35,498 nt of DNA from Actinomycetota bacterium (GTDB lineage: Bacteria > Actinomycetota > Acidimicrobiia > Acidimicrobiales > Iamiaceae), in NCBI GenBank assembly GCA_963169755.1, contig CAUJFC010000065.1:1-35498 (forward strand), in the 5' to 3' direction. Below the pieces are notes generated by a model. That model had not been told where the DNA came from. It saw only the letters and a program-made list of their open reading frames with translations, and searched no databases. The first letter of the stretch is position 1. Every line of letters starts with the position of its first letter. The position numbers and the translations under genes are program-made. Shown in pieces: positions 15,058 through 25,012 of the stretch.

Positions 15058-16503
15058 TCACTGCGGCGGCAGGCCTCCGCGGGTCAGGGCCAGGGCATCG
15101 AGCGCCCGATCCACCTCGTCGGGAGTCAGCTGACCGGTGGCCTCCACCAGGTCTCGGATCGGTGTGCCGCTGTTGAGACTGGCCTTGATCAGTTCGGCCG
15201 TACGCTCGTAACCCAAATAGGGGTTGAGCGAGGTGGCGATCGCCGGTGAGAGTTCGGCGAACGCCCGGCATCGGTGGATATCGGCGCCGATTCCCGCCAC
15301 ACACCGTTCGGCGAACAGGGTGGTGACCGAGGCCAACAGGTCGATGGACTCCAACACGTTGCGGGCGATCACCGGTAGGTAGGTGTTCAACTCGAAGCTC
15401 CCCTGGCTGGCGGCGAAAGCCACCACGGCGTCGTTACCGATCACCTGGGCCCCGACCTGGCACACCGCCTCGCACAGAACCGGATTCACCTTGCCGGGCA
15501 TGATCGACGAGCCGGGCTGGAGATCTGGCAGGTGGATCTCGGCCAATCCGGCGCGGGGCCCCGATGCCATCCACCGCACATCGTTGGCCACCTTGATCAG
15601 AGCCACCGCCGCCCCTCGCAGCTGACCCGAGAGTTCCACCAATGCGTCGGGAGCGGCCTGGGCGGCGAAGTGATCGGCAGCCTCGACCAACCTCAGTCCG
15701 GTTCGGTCCGCCAGCCTGGAGGTCACCGCCGCCCCGAAACCATCGGGGGCGTTGAGGCCGGTTCCCACCGCCGTCCCACCAATCGGCAGGGCTCCGAGCC
15801 GGTCCAGCGTGGCGGCGATCCGCTCGGCCGCCTGTTCGACCTGGGTGGCGTAACCACCGAACTCCTGGCCGAGGGTCACTGGGACCGCGTCCATCAGATG
15901 GGTGCGACCAGCTTTCACGACCGATGCGAAACGTTGGGATCGTTCCCTCAACCGAACCGCCAGTGATTCCAGGGCAGGGAGCAGATCGGTGACCACCCCC
16001 TCGATGGCGGCCAACTGAACGGCCGTGGGGAACACGTCGTTGGACGACTGTGATGCGTTGACGTGGTCGTTGGGATGCACCCCATCGGGCTCGCCGAGAG
16101 CCTCAGATGCGAGGTGAGCGATGACCTCGTTGACGTTCATGTTCGACGACGTTCCCGACCCGGTCTGGAACACGTCCACCGGGAACTGGTCGATCAGGTC
16201 ACCGCTGGCCACCCGTTCCGCCGCGGCGACGATGGCGTGGCCCCGTGACTCATCCACGGTTGGCACCTGGGGAGATGCGGCATTGACCTCGGCAGCGGCC
16301 GCCTTGACCATGGCGAGCGCCCGGATCAACCGAGGATGGATCGGCCGGCCCGAGACCGGGAAGTTCTCGATCGCCCGTTGAGTCTGGGCCCCCCAACGCG
16401 CCCGAGCGGGCACGGCCACCTCCCCCATGGTGTCGTGCTCGACCCGCACCGAGTCACTCAGGCCGTCGTGATCCGGGCCCGGCCCGGGTGAGTTGTGGTC
16501 CAT
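15058..16503 (-). CDS. fumC: Fumarate hydratase, class II
   Basis: A 481-residue fumarase of the aspartase/fumarase superfamily that interconverts fumarate and malate in the TCA cycle without a metal cofactor. The family signature [10 protein letters not shown] is at 331-340. Other landmarks are [49 protein letters not shown] and the N-terminal [26 protein letters not shown] 16503 is kept because conserved residues (RVEHDTMG) lie ahead of the next Met. It is divergent from a class I fumarase gene with 118 nt between them. An argininosuccinate or adenylosuccinate lyase is ruled out by the GSSIMPGK and HPNDHVN wording; aspartate ammonia-lyase is less likely. Confidence 0.95.
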   Translation of the reverse strand: MDHNSPGPGPDHDGLSDSVRVEHDTMGEVAVPARARWGAQTQRAIENFPVSGRPIHPRLIRALAMVKAAAAEVNAASPQVPTVDESRGHAIVAAAERVASGDLIDQFPVDVFQTGSGTSSNMNVNEVIAHLASEALGEPDGVHPNDHVNASQSSNDVFPTAVQLAAIEGVVTDLLPALESLAVRLRERSQRFASVVKAGRTHLMDAVPVTLGQEFGGYATQVEQAAERIAATLDRLGALPIGGTAVGTGLNAPDGFGAAVTSRLADRTGLRLVEAADHFAAQAAPDALVELSGQLRGAAVALIKVANDVRWMASGPRAGLAEIHLPDLQPGSSIMPGKVNPVLCEAVCQVGAQVIGNDAVVAFAASQGSFELNTYLPVIARNVLESIDLLASVTTLFAERCVAGIGADIHRCRAFAELSPAIATSLNPYLGYERTAELIKASLNSGTPIRDLVEATGQLTPDEVDRALDALALTRGGLPPQ

Positions 16504-16607
16504 ACCTCTGGTCTACCGGTCGGCGGCCGCGATTGCGGGCCGGACGGGCTCTGGCGCTGTCCAGAGGTCTCTGGTGGTCCAGATGGCCGCCCGGCGTTGC
16601 CGAGACG

Positions 16608-16613
16608 TACCCT
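16608..16613 (+). promoter_or_regulatory. Putative -10 box TACCCT ahead of class I fumarase
   Basis: TACCCT ends 8 nt before ATG 16622. No Shine-Dalgarno is present. It lies in the 118-nt gap shared with fumC. Confidence 0.4.
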
Positions 16614-16621
16614 CAGAGTCG

Positions 16622-18262
<1,641 letters not shown>

Positions 18263-18275
18263 TCGGAACCAGCTG

Positions 18276-18821
18276 ATGGTCGAGCGGATCATCACCGTCG
18301 TCGCCCTGGTGGCAGCGTTGGTGGGGGCGGCCGCTGTCTTGGCTGTCACCGGGTTCGCCATGCCAACCGGTCTGGGCTGGGCAGTGGGCCTGGCTCTGGT
18401 GGTGGTGGGCGGTATCTGTGCCACCAGCTTCGCCGGCCCCAACCTGGCGGCCATCGGGGTCACCCCCGACGATCGGCTGCTGGTTCGCCCGGTCGGCTTC
18501 ATGCGGTTCTGGGCTCTGAGTTCGGGTGTCGATGTTCCTCTCGGGGCGGTCACCTCGGTGGGGGTGGCCGAGCGTCGGGCGGTGAGGCTGGGATTTCGGG
18601 CACCGGGCACCTATCTGCCTGGAGTCATGACCGCCGGCACCTACCGCTCGCACGGCGAACGAGATCTGTGGATGGTGGGCCGCGCCCCGCGGGTGGTGGT
18701 TATATCGCTGCACGGTCAGCGATTCACCAACGTGGTGGTGCAGGTCGAGGACCCCGAGGCGGCGGTCGAGGCCCTCAAGGCGGCATTGAACCGCGAGCAT
18801 CGCCTTCCGCCCGGTGGTTGA
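18276..18821 (+). CDS. Membrane protein with PH-like cytoplasmic domain
   Basis: A 181-residue protein with two N-terminal membrane helices (ITVVALVAALVGAAAVLAV and GLGWAVGLALVVVGGICAT) and a beta-rich domain of about 120 residues (IGVTPDDRLLVRPVGFMRFW, PRVVVISLHGQRFTNVVVQVEDPEAAVEAL). This is the look of bacterial PH-like (YdbT/DUF304-like) domains, ending in the typical VEDPEAAVEALKAAL helix. Function unknown; the fold call is inference. It starts 14 nt after fumA with only a weak GGAA upstream, so it may be co-transcribed. Confidence 0.75.
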   Translation: MVERIITVVALVAALVGAAAVLAVTGFAMPTGLGWAVGLALVVVGGICATSFAGPNLAAIGVTPDDRLLVRPVGFMRFWALSSGVDVPLGAVTSVGVAERRAVRLGFRAPGTYLPGVMTAGTYRSHGERDLWMVGRAPRVVVISLHGQRFTNVVVQVEDPEAAVEALKAALNREHRLPPGG

Positions 18822-18830
18822 CTCTCATCC

Positions 18831-19268
18831 ATGCCTGCCATTCCCGAGCCGTTCTTCAAGGCCATGAACGCCACCCACCGGTTTCTGATCGCTGTCAGTG
18901 GTGGACGGATCGGGCGTCGGTTCGGGGGAATGCCGGTGCTCGAGTTGACCACCGTTGGCCGGCGCAGCGGCCAGCACCGCACGGTCATGCTCACCGCCCC
19001 GGTGGTCGAGGGCGACGACGTGATCATCGTGGCCTCCAAGGGCGGCAACCCGGGCCACCCCGCCTGGTATTTGAACCTGCGCGACAACCCGCAGGTGGAG
19101 ATACTCATGGGCGGAGTCCGCCGGACCATGACCGCCCGCACCGTCAGCGACGAGGAGAAGGCCACTCTGTGGCCGGCCATCACCCGTTCGTACCGGGGCT
19201 ATCAGGGGTATCAGAACCGGACCGACCGGGATATTCCCGTGGTTCGACTGTCTCCTGCCGCTCTCTGA
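18831..19268 (+). CDS. Deazaflavin (F420)-dependent nitroreductase family protein (DDN family)
   Basis: A 145-residue split-barrel protein of the DDN (Rv3547-like) family. Landmarks are the N-terminal amphipathic helix (PEPFFKAMNATHRFL), LELTTVGRRSGQHRTVMLT, VIIVASKGGNPGHPAWYLNLRDNP and the C-terminal GYQGYQNRTDRDIPVVRL. Known members reduce nitro compounds or quinones with the cofactor F420H2, so the host probably makes F420. The substrate is unknown. It starts 9 nt after the upstream membrane protein gene. Confidence 0.9.
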   Translation: MPAIPEPFFKAMNATHRFLIAVSGGRIGRRFGGMPVLELTTVGRRSGQHRTVMLTAPVVEGDDVIIVASKGGNPGHPAWYLNLRDNPQVEILMGGVRRTMTARTVSDEEKATLWPAITRSYRGYQGYQNRTDRDIPVVRLSPAAL

Positions 19269-19332
19269 GCACCTCCGGGGCACCCGGCACGGCCTGGGAC
19301 TTTCGACTCGGACCGCAGGTGAACTGTGGCAC

Positions 19333-19357
19333 CTTTGCGTACTTTTGCAAGCAAAGT
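19333..19357. promoter_or_regulatory. AT-rich inverted repeat upstream of the CNB gene
   Basis: CTTTGC (19333-19338) and GCAAAG (19351-19356) form an inverted repeat. ACTTTTGC and GCAAAGT make a second, tighter near-dyad around AA (19341-19357). The block is markedly AT-rich for this DNA and lies about 45 nt before ATG 19401. TACTTT (19340-19345) within it could be a -10. An operator is possible. Confidence 0.4.
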
Positions 19358-19388
19358 GGGGCAATGTGGAGGGTGAGTTTCCAGCGCT

Positions 19389-19394
19389 GGGAGG
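19389..19394 (+). promoter_or_regulatory. Ribosome binding site GGGAGG of the CNB gene
   Basis: GGGAGG with 6-nt spacing to ATG 19401. Its first two bases are the end of a perfect 10-bp palindrome, CCAGCGCTGG (19381-19390). Confidence 0.65.
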
Positions 19395-19400
19395 CGAATC

Positions 19401-19826
19401 ATGTCCGAACCCGACGATCTCCGTGACCTGACCCTGTTCACCGACTGCACCGATGTGCAGCTCCAGGTCGCCGGAAAACTCCTGACCCCCATCGACGCAT
19501 CGCCCGGTCGGGTGCTGATGGTGCAGGGCGGCACGGCCCAGCAGTTCGTGGTGGTGGAGACCGGCGAGGTGGAGGTGGTCCACCACCAGCCTGACGGCGC
19601 CGACCACGTGGTCACGCTGGGCGCCAACTCCTGGGTGGGAGAGGTCGGGCTGCTCGACCACGTGCCCTGTACCGCCACCGTGCGCACCCCCGCCGGGGCC
19701 CGGGTCCACGTGGCAGGGGCCGCTGAGTTCCGCCAACTCATCGAACTGGAGCCCGTGGCTCGCCAACTGCGATTCTCGGCCAACCAACGGCTGGCCGAGA
19801 ATCAGTTGGCCGACGCCTCTGCCTGA
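19401..19826 (+). CDS. Stand-alone cyclic nucleotide-binding-fold protein
   Basis: A 141-residue single CNB (CAP effector-like) domain with no DNA-binding or catalytic partner. The jelly-roll pattern is clear: LTLFTDCTDVQLQVAG, SPGRVLMVQGGTAQQFVVVETGEVEVV, then the phosphate-binding cassette GEVGLLDHVPCTATVRT. In nucleotide binders this cassette usually has an Arg before xAT; here the position is Cys (PCTATV), so cAMP/cGMP binding is doubtful. It may have become a protein-protein module. It has a good GGGAGG ribosome site and its own upstream region. It is convergent with the VWA gene. Confidence 0.87.
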   Translation: MSEPDDLRDLTLFTDCTDVQLQVAGKLLTPIDASPGRVLMVQGGTAQQFVVVETGEVEVVHHQPDGADHVVTLGANSWVGEVGLLDHVPCTATVRTPAGARVHVAGAAEFRQLIELEPVARQLRFSANQRLAENQLADASA

Positions 19827-19892
19827 CGTCGCCTGGTCCCTCTCCCTTCACCAACCCCCACGAGCGAGGGCACAGGTTGCCAGCCCGGTCGA

Positions 19893-20621
19893 TCAGCGAA
19901 GATCGCCCCGCTTCGACCGGCGGTCCGCTTCGGCGGGCTTGTTCCCTTTGAACACGTTGTGGCTGTCCACTGGGGCCGCCATCCGCACATCGCTACGGAG
20001 CTCACAGACGGCTGACCCCAGGGAGCCGAAGGCCAGACCCGCTCCCTCGGCGTCAGGCTGCCAGGCCTGTACCGACCCAGCGGCGTAGCCGAATGACGTG
20101 GCCTCGTCGTAGGCATCGAGTCCGGCAGACAGATACACGAACGTCCAACCGGCGCTCTCGCGCTCACCCACCATCTCACGGATGTCGGAGCGGGTGAACT
20201 CGCGGCTGGCGTTCTCGAGGCCGTCGGTGATGGTCACCACCACCACTCGGTGCGCTTGGTCGCCGTCGGGCACAGCCTGGCGGGCCTTGGCGATCAGGTG
20301 GGCGGTGGCATCCAGCAGCGGGGTACCGCCCCGGGGCTGGAAGCGGGCCCAGTCGAGCGGCTTCACGTTGCGGATCGGTTGATCCCACGCCACCACCTCA
20401 GCAATGTCAGCAGTGTCGAACTGAACCAGGCTGAATCGGGCATCCTCGCCGCTGACCTGCTGGCCGGCCACGAAAGCGTTGAAGCCTCCGATCACTTCTG
20501 AGCGGATCGACTCCATCGAGCCGGAACGGTCCAGCAACACGAACAGATGGACGGTGGGGGCCGCTACCTCATCCTGGTTGGGACGAGAGGTGGAGCGGGT
20601 GGTCTCTTTCTTGGTAGTCAT
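19893..20621 (-). CDS. VWA domain protein with intact MIDAS
   Basis: A 242-residue von Willebrand factor type A protein. The metal-ion-dependent adhesion site is complete: DRSGS (31-35), Thr100 in RGGTPLLDA and Asp133 in TITDGLEN. Flanking text (SEVIGGFNAFVAGQQ, YLSAGLDAYDEATSFGY) is typical of the soluble bacterial VWA proteins often linked to stress or tellurium-resistance type clusters. No signal peptide or membrane helix is visible, so it is probably cytoplasmic. The N-terminal 20 residues and the Lys/Arg-rich tail look disordered. AAGGGG precedes the ATG. It is divergent from the sigma-like gene with 88 nt between. Confidence 0.9.
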   Translation of the reverse strand: MTTKKETTRSTSRPNQDEVAAPTVHLFVLLDRSGSMESIRSEVIGGFNAFVAGQQVSGEDARFSLVQFDTADIAEVVAWDQPIRNVKPLDWARFQPRGGTPLLDATAHLIAKARQAVPDGDQAHRVVVVTITDGLENASREFTRSDIREMVGERESAGWTFVYLSAGLDAYDEATSFGYAAGSVQAWQPDAEGAGLAFGSLGSAVCELRSDVRMAAPVDSHNVFKGNKPAEADRRSKRGDLR

Positions 20622-20697
20622 GCCCCTTCGACGGTGACTACTCCGGTTGTCAGGGGTGGGAACCAGAAATTTTCGATGGCACTGAACATTTTGGGCC

Positions 20698-20703
20698 TAC
20701 GTT
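20698..20703 (+). promoter_or_regulatory. Putative -10 box TACGTT ahead of the sigma-like gene
   Basis: TACGTT ends 6 nt before GTG 20710. A GGAACC at 20659-20664 resembles an ECF -35 but sits too far away (33 nt) to pair with it. Confidence 0.4.
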
Positions 20704-20709
20704 GAGCCG

Positions 20710-21453
20710 GTGGAGGAGAAGTCGATCGCCTCGGAGCGGCTCTTCGAACTCGAGCAGTTCTGCCTCGGCCCCGCAGGCCGGGCCGCCGCGCGTGCCGACC
20801 TGACCCGATACGGCCTACCAGCCGACGCCGATCACGTGGACGACATCTGCCAGCAGGTCCTGGTCGGGATCTGGGCCCGGCTCTCGACCGCTCGGGACGA
20901 CGAGCCCTCAGAGGATCACCTCACCAACGTGGCCGCCTACGCCCGCCGATCCATCCGCAACGCCGTGGTCGATCTGCTGAGGGGCCGCAGTGGGCGTGAG
21001 AGGCTGGCCCTCGGCAACCGGGCCGGCGGCGCCGAGGCGGACTATCCGACCGAGGACGGGGGAAGCGGCCTCCCCGACGATCGGGACCCCGAGGCGTGGA
21101 CCGATGCAACCAGCGACCGGCGCGTGGCCGATGAGTTGCGATGGGCGATCCAGTCGGCATCTACCTGTATGCCCGATCGCGATGGCTGGCTGGTGTCGGC
21201 CACCCTTGCCCTGACCCATCTGGCCGATCACCCCGATCTGGAACCACCAGATGGTGCCCCTCTGCCGGACCCACGTTCACCGGCGGCCGGTCACGCCAGT
21301 CGTTGGGTAGCTCTCTTCTACGCCGGCCGGCTCGACTGCTTCGACAGGCCCGAGACCGGAGCAGTGCGTGAACGGCGTTCTCGGGCCCTGAAGCGGGTGG
21401 AACGAATGTTCCTCGATGGCCTCTCCCGCTCCGGGGAAGGAGGGGTCCGATGA
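20710..21453 (+). CDS. Sigma-70-like (ECF-type) protein with degenerate region 4
   Basis: A 247-residue protein resembling an ECF sigma factor. Region 2 is recognisable: DDICQQVLVGIWARL (region 2.2, core RNA polymerase contact) and NVAAYARRSIRNAVVDLLRGR (2.3/2.4). The ~65 residues that follow are acidic and divergent. The end, PETGAVRERRSRALKRVERMF, resembles the last helix of region 4 (GTVKSRLxRALKRL), but the helix-turn-helix before it is not readable. It could be a true sigma factor with unusual promoter choice or a sigma-like regulator. GTG start with a TACGTT box 6 nt upstream. The next gene begins inside its stop codon (ATGA). Confidence 0.75.
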   Translation: MEEKSIASERLFELEQFCLGPAGRAAARADLTRYGLPADADHVDDICQQVLVGIWARLSTARDDEPSEDHLTNVAAYARRSIRNAVVDLLRGRSGRERLALGNRAGGAEADYPTEDGGSGLPDDRDPEAWTDATSDRRVADELRWAIQSASTCMPDRDGWLVSATLALTHLADHPDLEPPDGAPLPDPRSPAAGHASRWVALFYAGRLDCFDRPETGAVRERRSRALKRVERMFLDGLSRSGEGGVR

Positions 21454-22763
21454 ACGCGACGCTGGAGATCCACTTGGCCGACGGGCTGGTCGTGATCTCA
21501 ACCGGTCGACCACCGGGTCCGGCGGGCGTCAGCGCCCTCTGGCTGAGTGACGGAGCCGTCGAGTTGCTCGTCGACACCGCCGAGCCCCACCGACTGGTGT
21601 CTGTGACCACCGACCTCGGGGACCTGGATCGTAGCGAGCCATCCCTCCACTCGCTGTTCGGTCCGATGGTCACCGACTCGATCGCCGCCTGGGCGGCCAC
21701 CGCGTCCGACGGAGCGCCACCGGCGAGTGTCGGGACCCACGACCCGACCCTCACGGTGATCGGCCCGATGTCGCGGCTGGGGAGGTTGGCGGTGGGACTC
21801 GACGAAGTATCCAGCGAGGATCCGAACCCACTGGTCGAGGCCCTGGCCATGGTCGACCTCGGATGCGACATCATCAACCTGGTCGGCGACCTACGGGTGG
21901 ATCCCGCGGGACAAGCCCTGGTCGAAACAGGCCTGGACCGCTTGGAACACCTCCGGGATGAGGATCGGGAGCCCCCGGGGGGCCGCCTCTGGCAGCAGAT
22001 CCTCAGGCGACGGCCAGGCTGGATCGAGACCATCTCGGATCGCCGCCCTGACCTGAGTGACCGGTTCTCGTCCCTGTGGGATCGGATCCTGGCACCCTAC
22101 GGTGAGACCGACAGGCGCCAGACCACCGTCGATGATCTGACCATGGTCGACCATGCGCGTTTGCTGATGATGCCAGCGGCCGCACCGATGGCCGCGGCTG
22201 AGATGGCCGCGGCTGAGATCGCCGACGCGGCCGAGGCATCAGCCGCCGCCCCTCGGACCCCTCAACTCGAAGTGCTGTTCCCACCGGGGGTGAGCGGGCG
22301 GAAAGTCTCGGCAACTCTCGAACGCCACCATCTGGTGACTCACCTTGGTGGGCTGCCAGATGGCTCCTGGTGGCTGCGGGCCTTCCGGGTCGATGCCACC
22401 GGCGGTCCGCCTCGTCTCCTGGCGGTGGCACCGTTGGTTGGGGACACCTGGGGTCACTCGGGCATCGCTCTGGTGGGTCCCGACGTCAACTCGGCTGATC
22501 TGCTGGTGGACGTCAGTCGCCACCCGGCCGAGCCGTGGACGTCCACAGCCACTCGGGCCAGTACCGAGGCGGTGATTCTCGGTCGACGGGCCGCCCGCAC
22601 CAGCCGAGCCGGAGCCCGGAGCACCGAGAGCTGGGAGGAGTGTGCCCGGGCCTGGACCGACGCCGGAGATCCACAGCGGGCCCTACAGGCTCAATCGTTC
22701 GCTGACCGGCCGCCGTTTCCCATCTGGGCCGACACCGATCCGCTACTCACCGACCTGGCCTGA
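21450..22763 (+). CDS. Unrecognised 437-residue protein coupled to the sigma-like gene
   Basis: I do not recognise this protein. Three parts can be seen. The N-terminal ~210 residues are a mixed alpha/beta region (LEIHLADGLVVIS, AVELLVDTAEPHRLVSVTTDL). A low-complexity Ala/Glu/Met linker follows at about 240-270, with the DNA-level tandem repeat noted separately. The C-terminal half has VSATLERHHLVTHLGGLPDG, then WWLRAFRVDA, LLAVAPLVGD and ADLLVDVSRHPAEPW, and ends in an Arg/Ala-rich helical stretch with ARAWTDAGDPQRALQAQSF, which looks like a single TPR-like helical pair. No signal peptide or membrane helix is seen. It starts in the ATGA of the sigma-like gene, so the two are almost certainly made together; a regulator or partner of that protein is inferred. 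Confidence 0.78.
   Translation: MNATLEIHLADGLVVISTGRPPGPAGVSALWLSDGAVELLVDTAEPHRLVSVTTDLGDLDRSEPSLHSLFGPMVTDSIAAWAATASDGAPPASVGTHDPTLTVIGPMSRLGRLAVGLDEVSSEDPNPLVEALAMVDLGCDIINLVGDLRVDPAGQALVETGLDRLEHLRDEDREPPGGRLWQQILRRRPGWIETISDRRPDLSDRFSSLWDRILAPYGETDRRQTTVDDLTMVDHARLLMMPAAAPMAAAEMAAAEIADAAEASAAAPRTPQLEVLFPPGVSGRKVSATLERHHLVTHLGGLPDGSWWLRAFRVDATGGPPRLLAVAPLVGDTWGHSGIALVGPDVNSADLLVDVSRHPAEPWTSTATRASTEAVILGRRAARTSRAGARSTESWEECARAWTDAGDPQRALQAQSFADRPPFPIWADTDPLLTDLA
22187..22216 (+). repeat. Tandem 15-bp repeat encoding MAAAE
   Basis: GATGGCCGCGGCTGA occurs twice head to tail, followed by a degenerate third unit. It encodes MAAAE-MAAAE-IADAAE in the linker of the unrecognised protein. Its length is a multiple of three, so copy changes would keep the frame. 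Confidence 0.8.
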
Positions 22764-22827
22764 CCCCCGCCGCGTTCACTCACTGGACCCCGAGTGGACC
22801 GGTACCGCTGGCTCGGTCGGCTCCGGC

Positions 22828-24444
22828 TCAGGCCAGTGTCACCAACTCCAGGAGGTCATCGCTCCAGTGGTCGATGGTGGCGTCGGGCATCAACAGTGCC
22901 CGGTCGGGATCGAGGGCCTCCACGAACTCGGCATCGTGACTGACCACGATGAGGGTGCCCGACCAGTTCGACAACGACTCGGCCACCGCCGTACGCGACC
23001 CCGGGTCGAGGTTGTTGGTGGGTTCGTCCAGCAGCAGCACGTTGTGGCGTCCCCCCACCAGCTGGGCCAAGGCCAGCTTGGTTTTCTCTCCGCCGGACAG
23101 GGTCGAGGCGTCCTGGAAGACCTTGTCTCCTACCAGCCCGAACATCCCCAGCAACCCGCGCAGGTCGCCGTCGCCCAGGTTGGGGGCGGCCTCCCTCATG
23201 TGATCCACCAGCGAGGCGCCCGCCCGGATCCCCTCGTGTTCTTGCGCGTAGTAGCCGACCGACACACCCATGCCCCATTGGAACGAGCCGATCACCGGCT
23301 CGGTGACGCCGGCCAATACCCGCAACAGGCTGGTCTTGCCGGCCCCGTTCAGCCCCATGATCATCATGCGATCACCCCGGCCGACGTCGAAGGTGACGTC
23401 CTCGAACACGTCCAGACCGGGATAGCTGACCGCCAACTCCGACGCCTCCAGCACCGTCCGGGCACAGTGCGGCGGCTCGGGCAATCGGAGCTTGAGAACC
23501 TTGCGGGCCGCGGTGGACTCCGGGGCGTTGGCCTTGAGTCGCTCGATCCGTTTCTCGAGGCTGTGAGCCATGGCGGCCTTGGTGGCCTTGGCCCCGAACC
23601 GGTCGATGATCGTCTGCATCCGGTCGATCTCTTTGGCCTGGAGCGCGATCTGACGGGCCAACCGAGCCTCGTGGGCTTCACGGGCCGAGAGGTACTGCGA
23701 ATAGGTGCCCTTGTACTCGTGCATGGTGCCGGTGGCGGTGTCGCCTCCCCGGTCCAGGTGAATCACCCGGGTGATGGCCTCGTCGAGAAGGTCCAGATCG
23801 TGACTGATCACCACCAAGGCCCCCCGGTAGGAGGCCAGAAAGTCCAGCATCCACACCTTGGCGTCGGCATCGAGGTGGTTGGTGGGTTCATCGAGCAGCA
23901 GCACGTCCGAACCGGCGAACAGAATCCTCACCACCTCGACTCGTCGGCGCTGCCCACCCGACAACGCCCCCAATGGCAGATCGAGCTTGTCATCGGCCAG
24001 TCCGATCCCGGCGGCCAGCCGGCGGACCTCTGACTCGGCCGCGTACCCGCCGTCCATCCGGAATCGTTCGATTGCCCGGGTGTAGCGGTCTATCGCCCGG
24101 GGTGTGGGATCGGCCTCCATGGCGGTCTGGAGCTTGGAGATGCGTTCGAGGGCCTCAGCGAAACCACGACCCGACAACACGTGGTCCAGGGCGGTGACGT
24201 CGTCGGGTACCAGATCCAGCCGCGGGTCCTGGGGCAGATAGCCCAGGCCCCCCTGGTAGGAAACCGATCCCCCTGCCGCCTCGGCCGCCCCTCCGATGAC
24301 CTTGAGCATCGAGGTCTTGCCAGCACCGTTTCGGCCCACCAGGCCGACCTTCTCACCGGGACGAACAGTGAACGAGACGCCGTCGATGAGGGTTACTCCC
24401 CCTACCTCGACCTTGAGCCCGTTCACCTGTAACACGGCGAACAA
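22828..24444 (-). CDS. ABC-F family ATPase
   Basis: A 538-residue protein with two ABC ATPase domains and no membrane domain, the ABC-F pattern of ribosome-associated translation factors and antibiotic-resistance proteins. Domain 1 has Walker A GRNGAGKTS (37-45), signature LSGGQRRR and VLLLDEPTNHLD. The linker (AKEIDRMQTIIDRFGAKATKAAMAHS) is the basic P-site tRNA-interaction motif region. Domain 2 has GLNGAGKTS, LSGGEKTKLALAQL and VLLLDEPTNNLDP. It has no long C-terminal extension. The track start is TTG 24444; GTG 24435 (VLQVNGLKVEVGG) is equally plausible. It lies downstream of the PilZ-like gene on the same strand. Confidence 0.93.
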   Translation of the reverse strand: MFAVLQVNGLKVEVGGVTLIDGVSFTVRPGEKVGLVGRNGAGKTSMLKVIGGAAEAAGGSVSYQGGLGYLPQDPRLDLVPDDVTALDHVLSGRGFAEALERISKLQTAMEADPTPRAIDRYTRAIERFRMDGGYAAESEVRRLAAGIGLADDKLDLPLGALSGGQRRRVEVVRILFAGSDVLLLDEPTNHLDADAKVWMLDFLASYRGALVVISHDLDLLDEAITRVIHLDRGGDTATGTMHEYKGTYSQYLSAREAHEARLARQIALQAKEIDRMQTIIDRFGAKATKAAMAHSLEKRIERLKANAPESTAARKVLKLRLPEPPHCARTVLEASELAVSYPGLDVFEDVTFDVGRGDRMMIMGLNGAGKTSLLRVLAGVTEPVIGSFQWGMGVSVGYYAQEHEGIRAGASLVDHMREAAPNLGDGDLRGLLGMFGLVGDKVFQDASTLSGGEKTKLALAQLVGGRHNVLLLDEPTNNLDPGSRTAVAESLSNWSGTLIVVSHDAEFVEALDPDRALLMPDATIDHWSDDLLELVTLA

Positions 24445-24541
24445 GGGTGCCAGACCCAGCCGATCACCCCAGCATCGGGATCTTCACCGACCGAGGCACT
24501 CCAGCGCCTGCCGCCGATCGGTTACGGGGCGGCCCGGCTGC

Positions 24542-24928
24542 TCACCAGGCGGGTTGCTCGCCCTGGAGGAACGTCTGATGAATCGCTTTGGCCAGCGGCG
24601 AGTCGGTCGAGACCCATTCGACTCCGTACACGGCTCTCACCCCGTCGGGGTGCATCTCCACTCGCACCACCCGCACGGTTCCCTCCACCCAGCCGAAGGC
24701 CACCGGCACCAGCGACCCCCGACCGATGCGGTCATTGACCGGGGCCACTATCCCCGCTCCGGTGACCGACACATCCTGGAGCAGCCCCACCTCGGGTTGT
24801 TCCTTGCGAATCCGCTGCTTCCAGGACTGCTGCGGCAGATTCCACCGGATCTCGCTGGAACCGACCGGCTTGCGGTCTCCGAGGCGACGGTTGGGGCGGG
24901 ACATGGGGTTCCATCGGCCGGTAGGCAT
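24542..24928 (-). CDS. PilZ-domain-like protein
   Basis: A 128-residue protein with a probable PilZ fold. An Arg-rich N-terminal segment (SRPNRRLGDRKPVGSSEIRW) is followed about 30 residues later by QDVSVTGAGIVAP, which matches the D/NxSxxG element of PilZ c-di-GMP receptors. A beta-barrel-like stretch (GRGSLVPVAFGWVEGTVRVVRVE, VYGVEWV) completes it. The spacing of the RxxxR motif is not standard, so ligand binding is uncertain. Start options are ATG 24928 (chosen) and ATG 24904. A GGAGGAGG on the minus strand at about 24948-24955 is too far upstream (about 20 nt) to be its normal ribosome site. A GGDEF cyclase lies elsewhere in the window. Confidence 0.65.
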   Translation of the reverse strand: MPTGRWNPMSRPNRRLGDRKPVGSSEIRWNLPQQSWKQRIRKEQPEVGLLQDVSVTGAGIVAPVNDRIGRGSLVPVAFGWVEGTVRVVRVEMHPDGVRAVYGVEWVSTDSPLAKAIHQTFLQGEQPAW

Positions 24929-24998
24929 CGAGTTTGAGGCTTGTGAACCTCCTCCGGTGACCGCACCCAATCGTGGGCACACCCAGGACGAGAACCGT

Positions 24999-25004
24999 TA
25001 GGTT
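24999..25004 (+). promoter_or_regulatory. Putative -10 box TAGGTT ahead of the EEP-family gene
   Basis: TAGGTT ends 8 nt before GTG 25013. No Shine-Dalgarno is present. Confidence 0.4.
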
Positions 25005-25012
25005 CCTGCACC

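Noticed and set aside
20659-20703. ECF-type promoter (GGAACC ... TACGTT) before the sigma-like gene
   Set aside because: The spacing is 33 nt, about twice what ECF promoters use, so autoregulation through this pair is not supported.
22642-24033. 463-residue plus-strand ORF in the track
   Set aside because: It covers the ABC-F gene on the other strand and has no recognisable domain.
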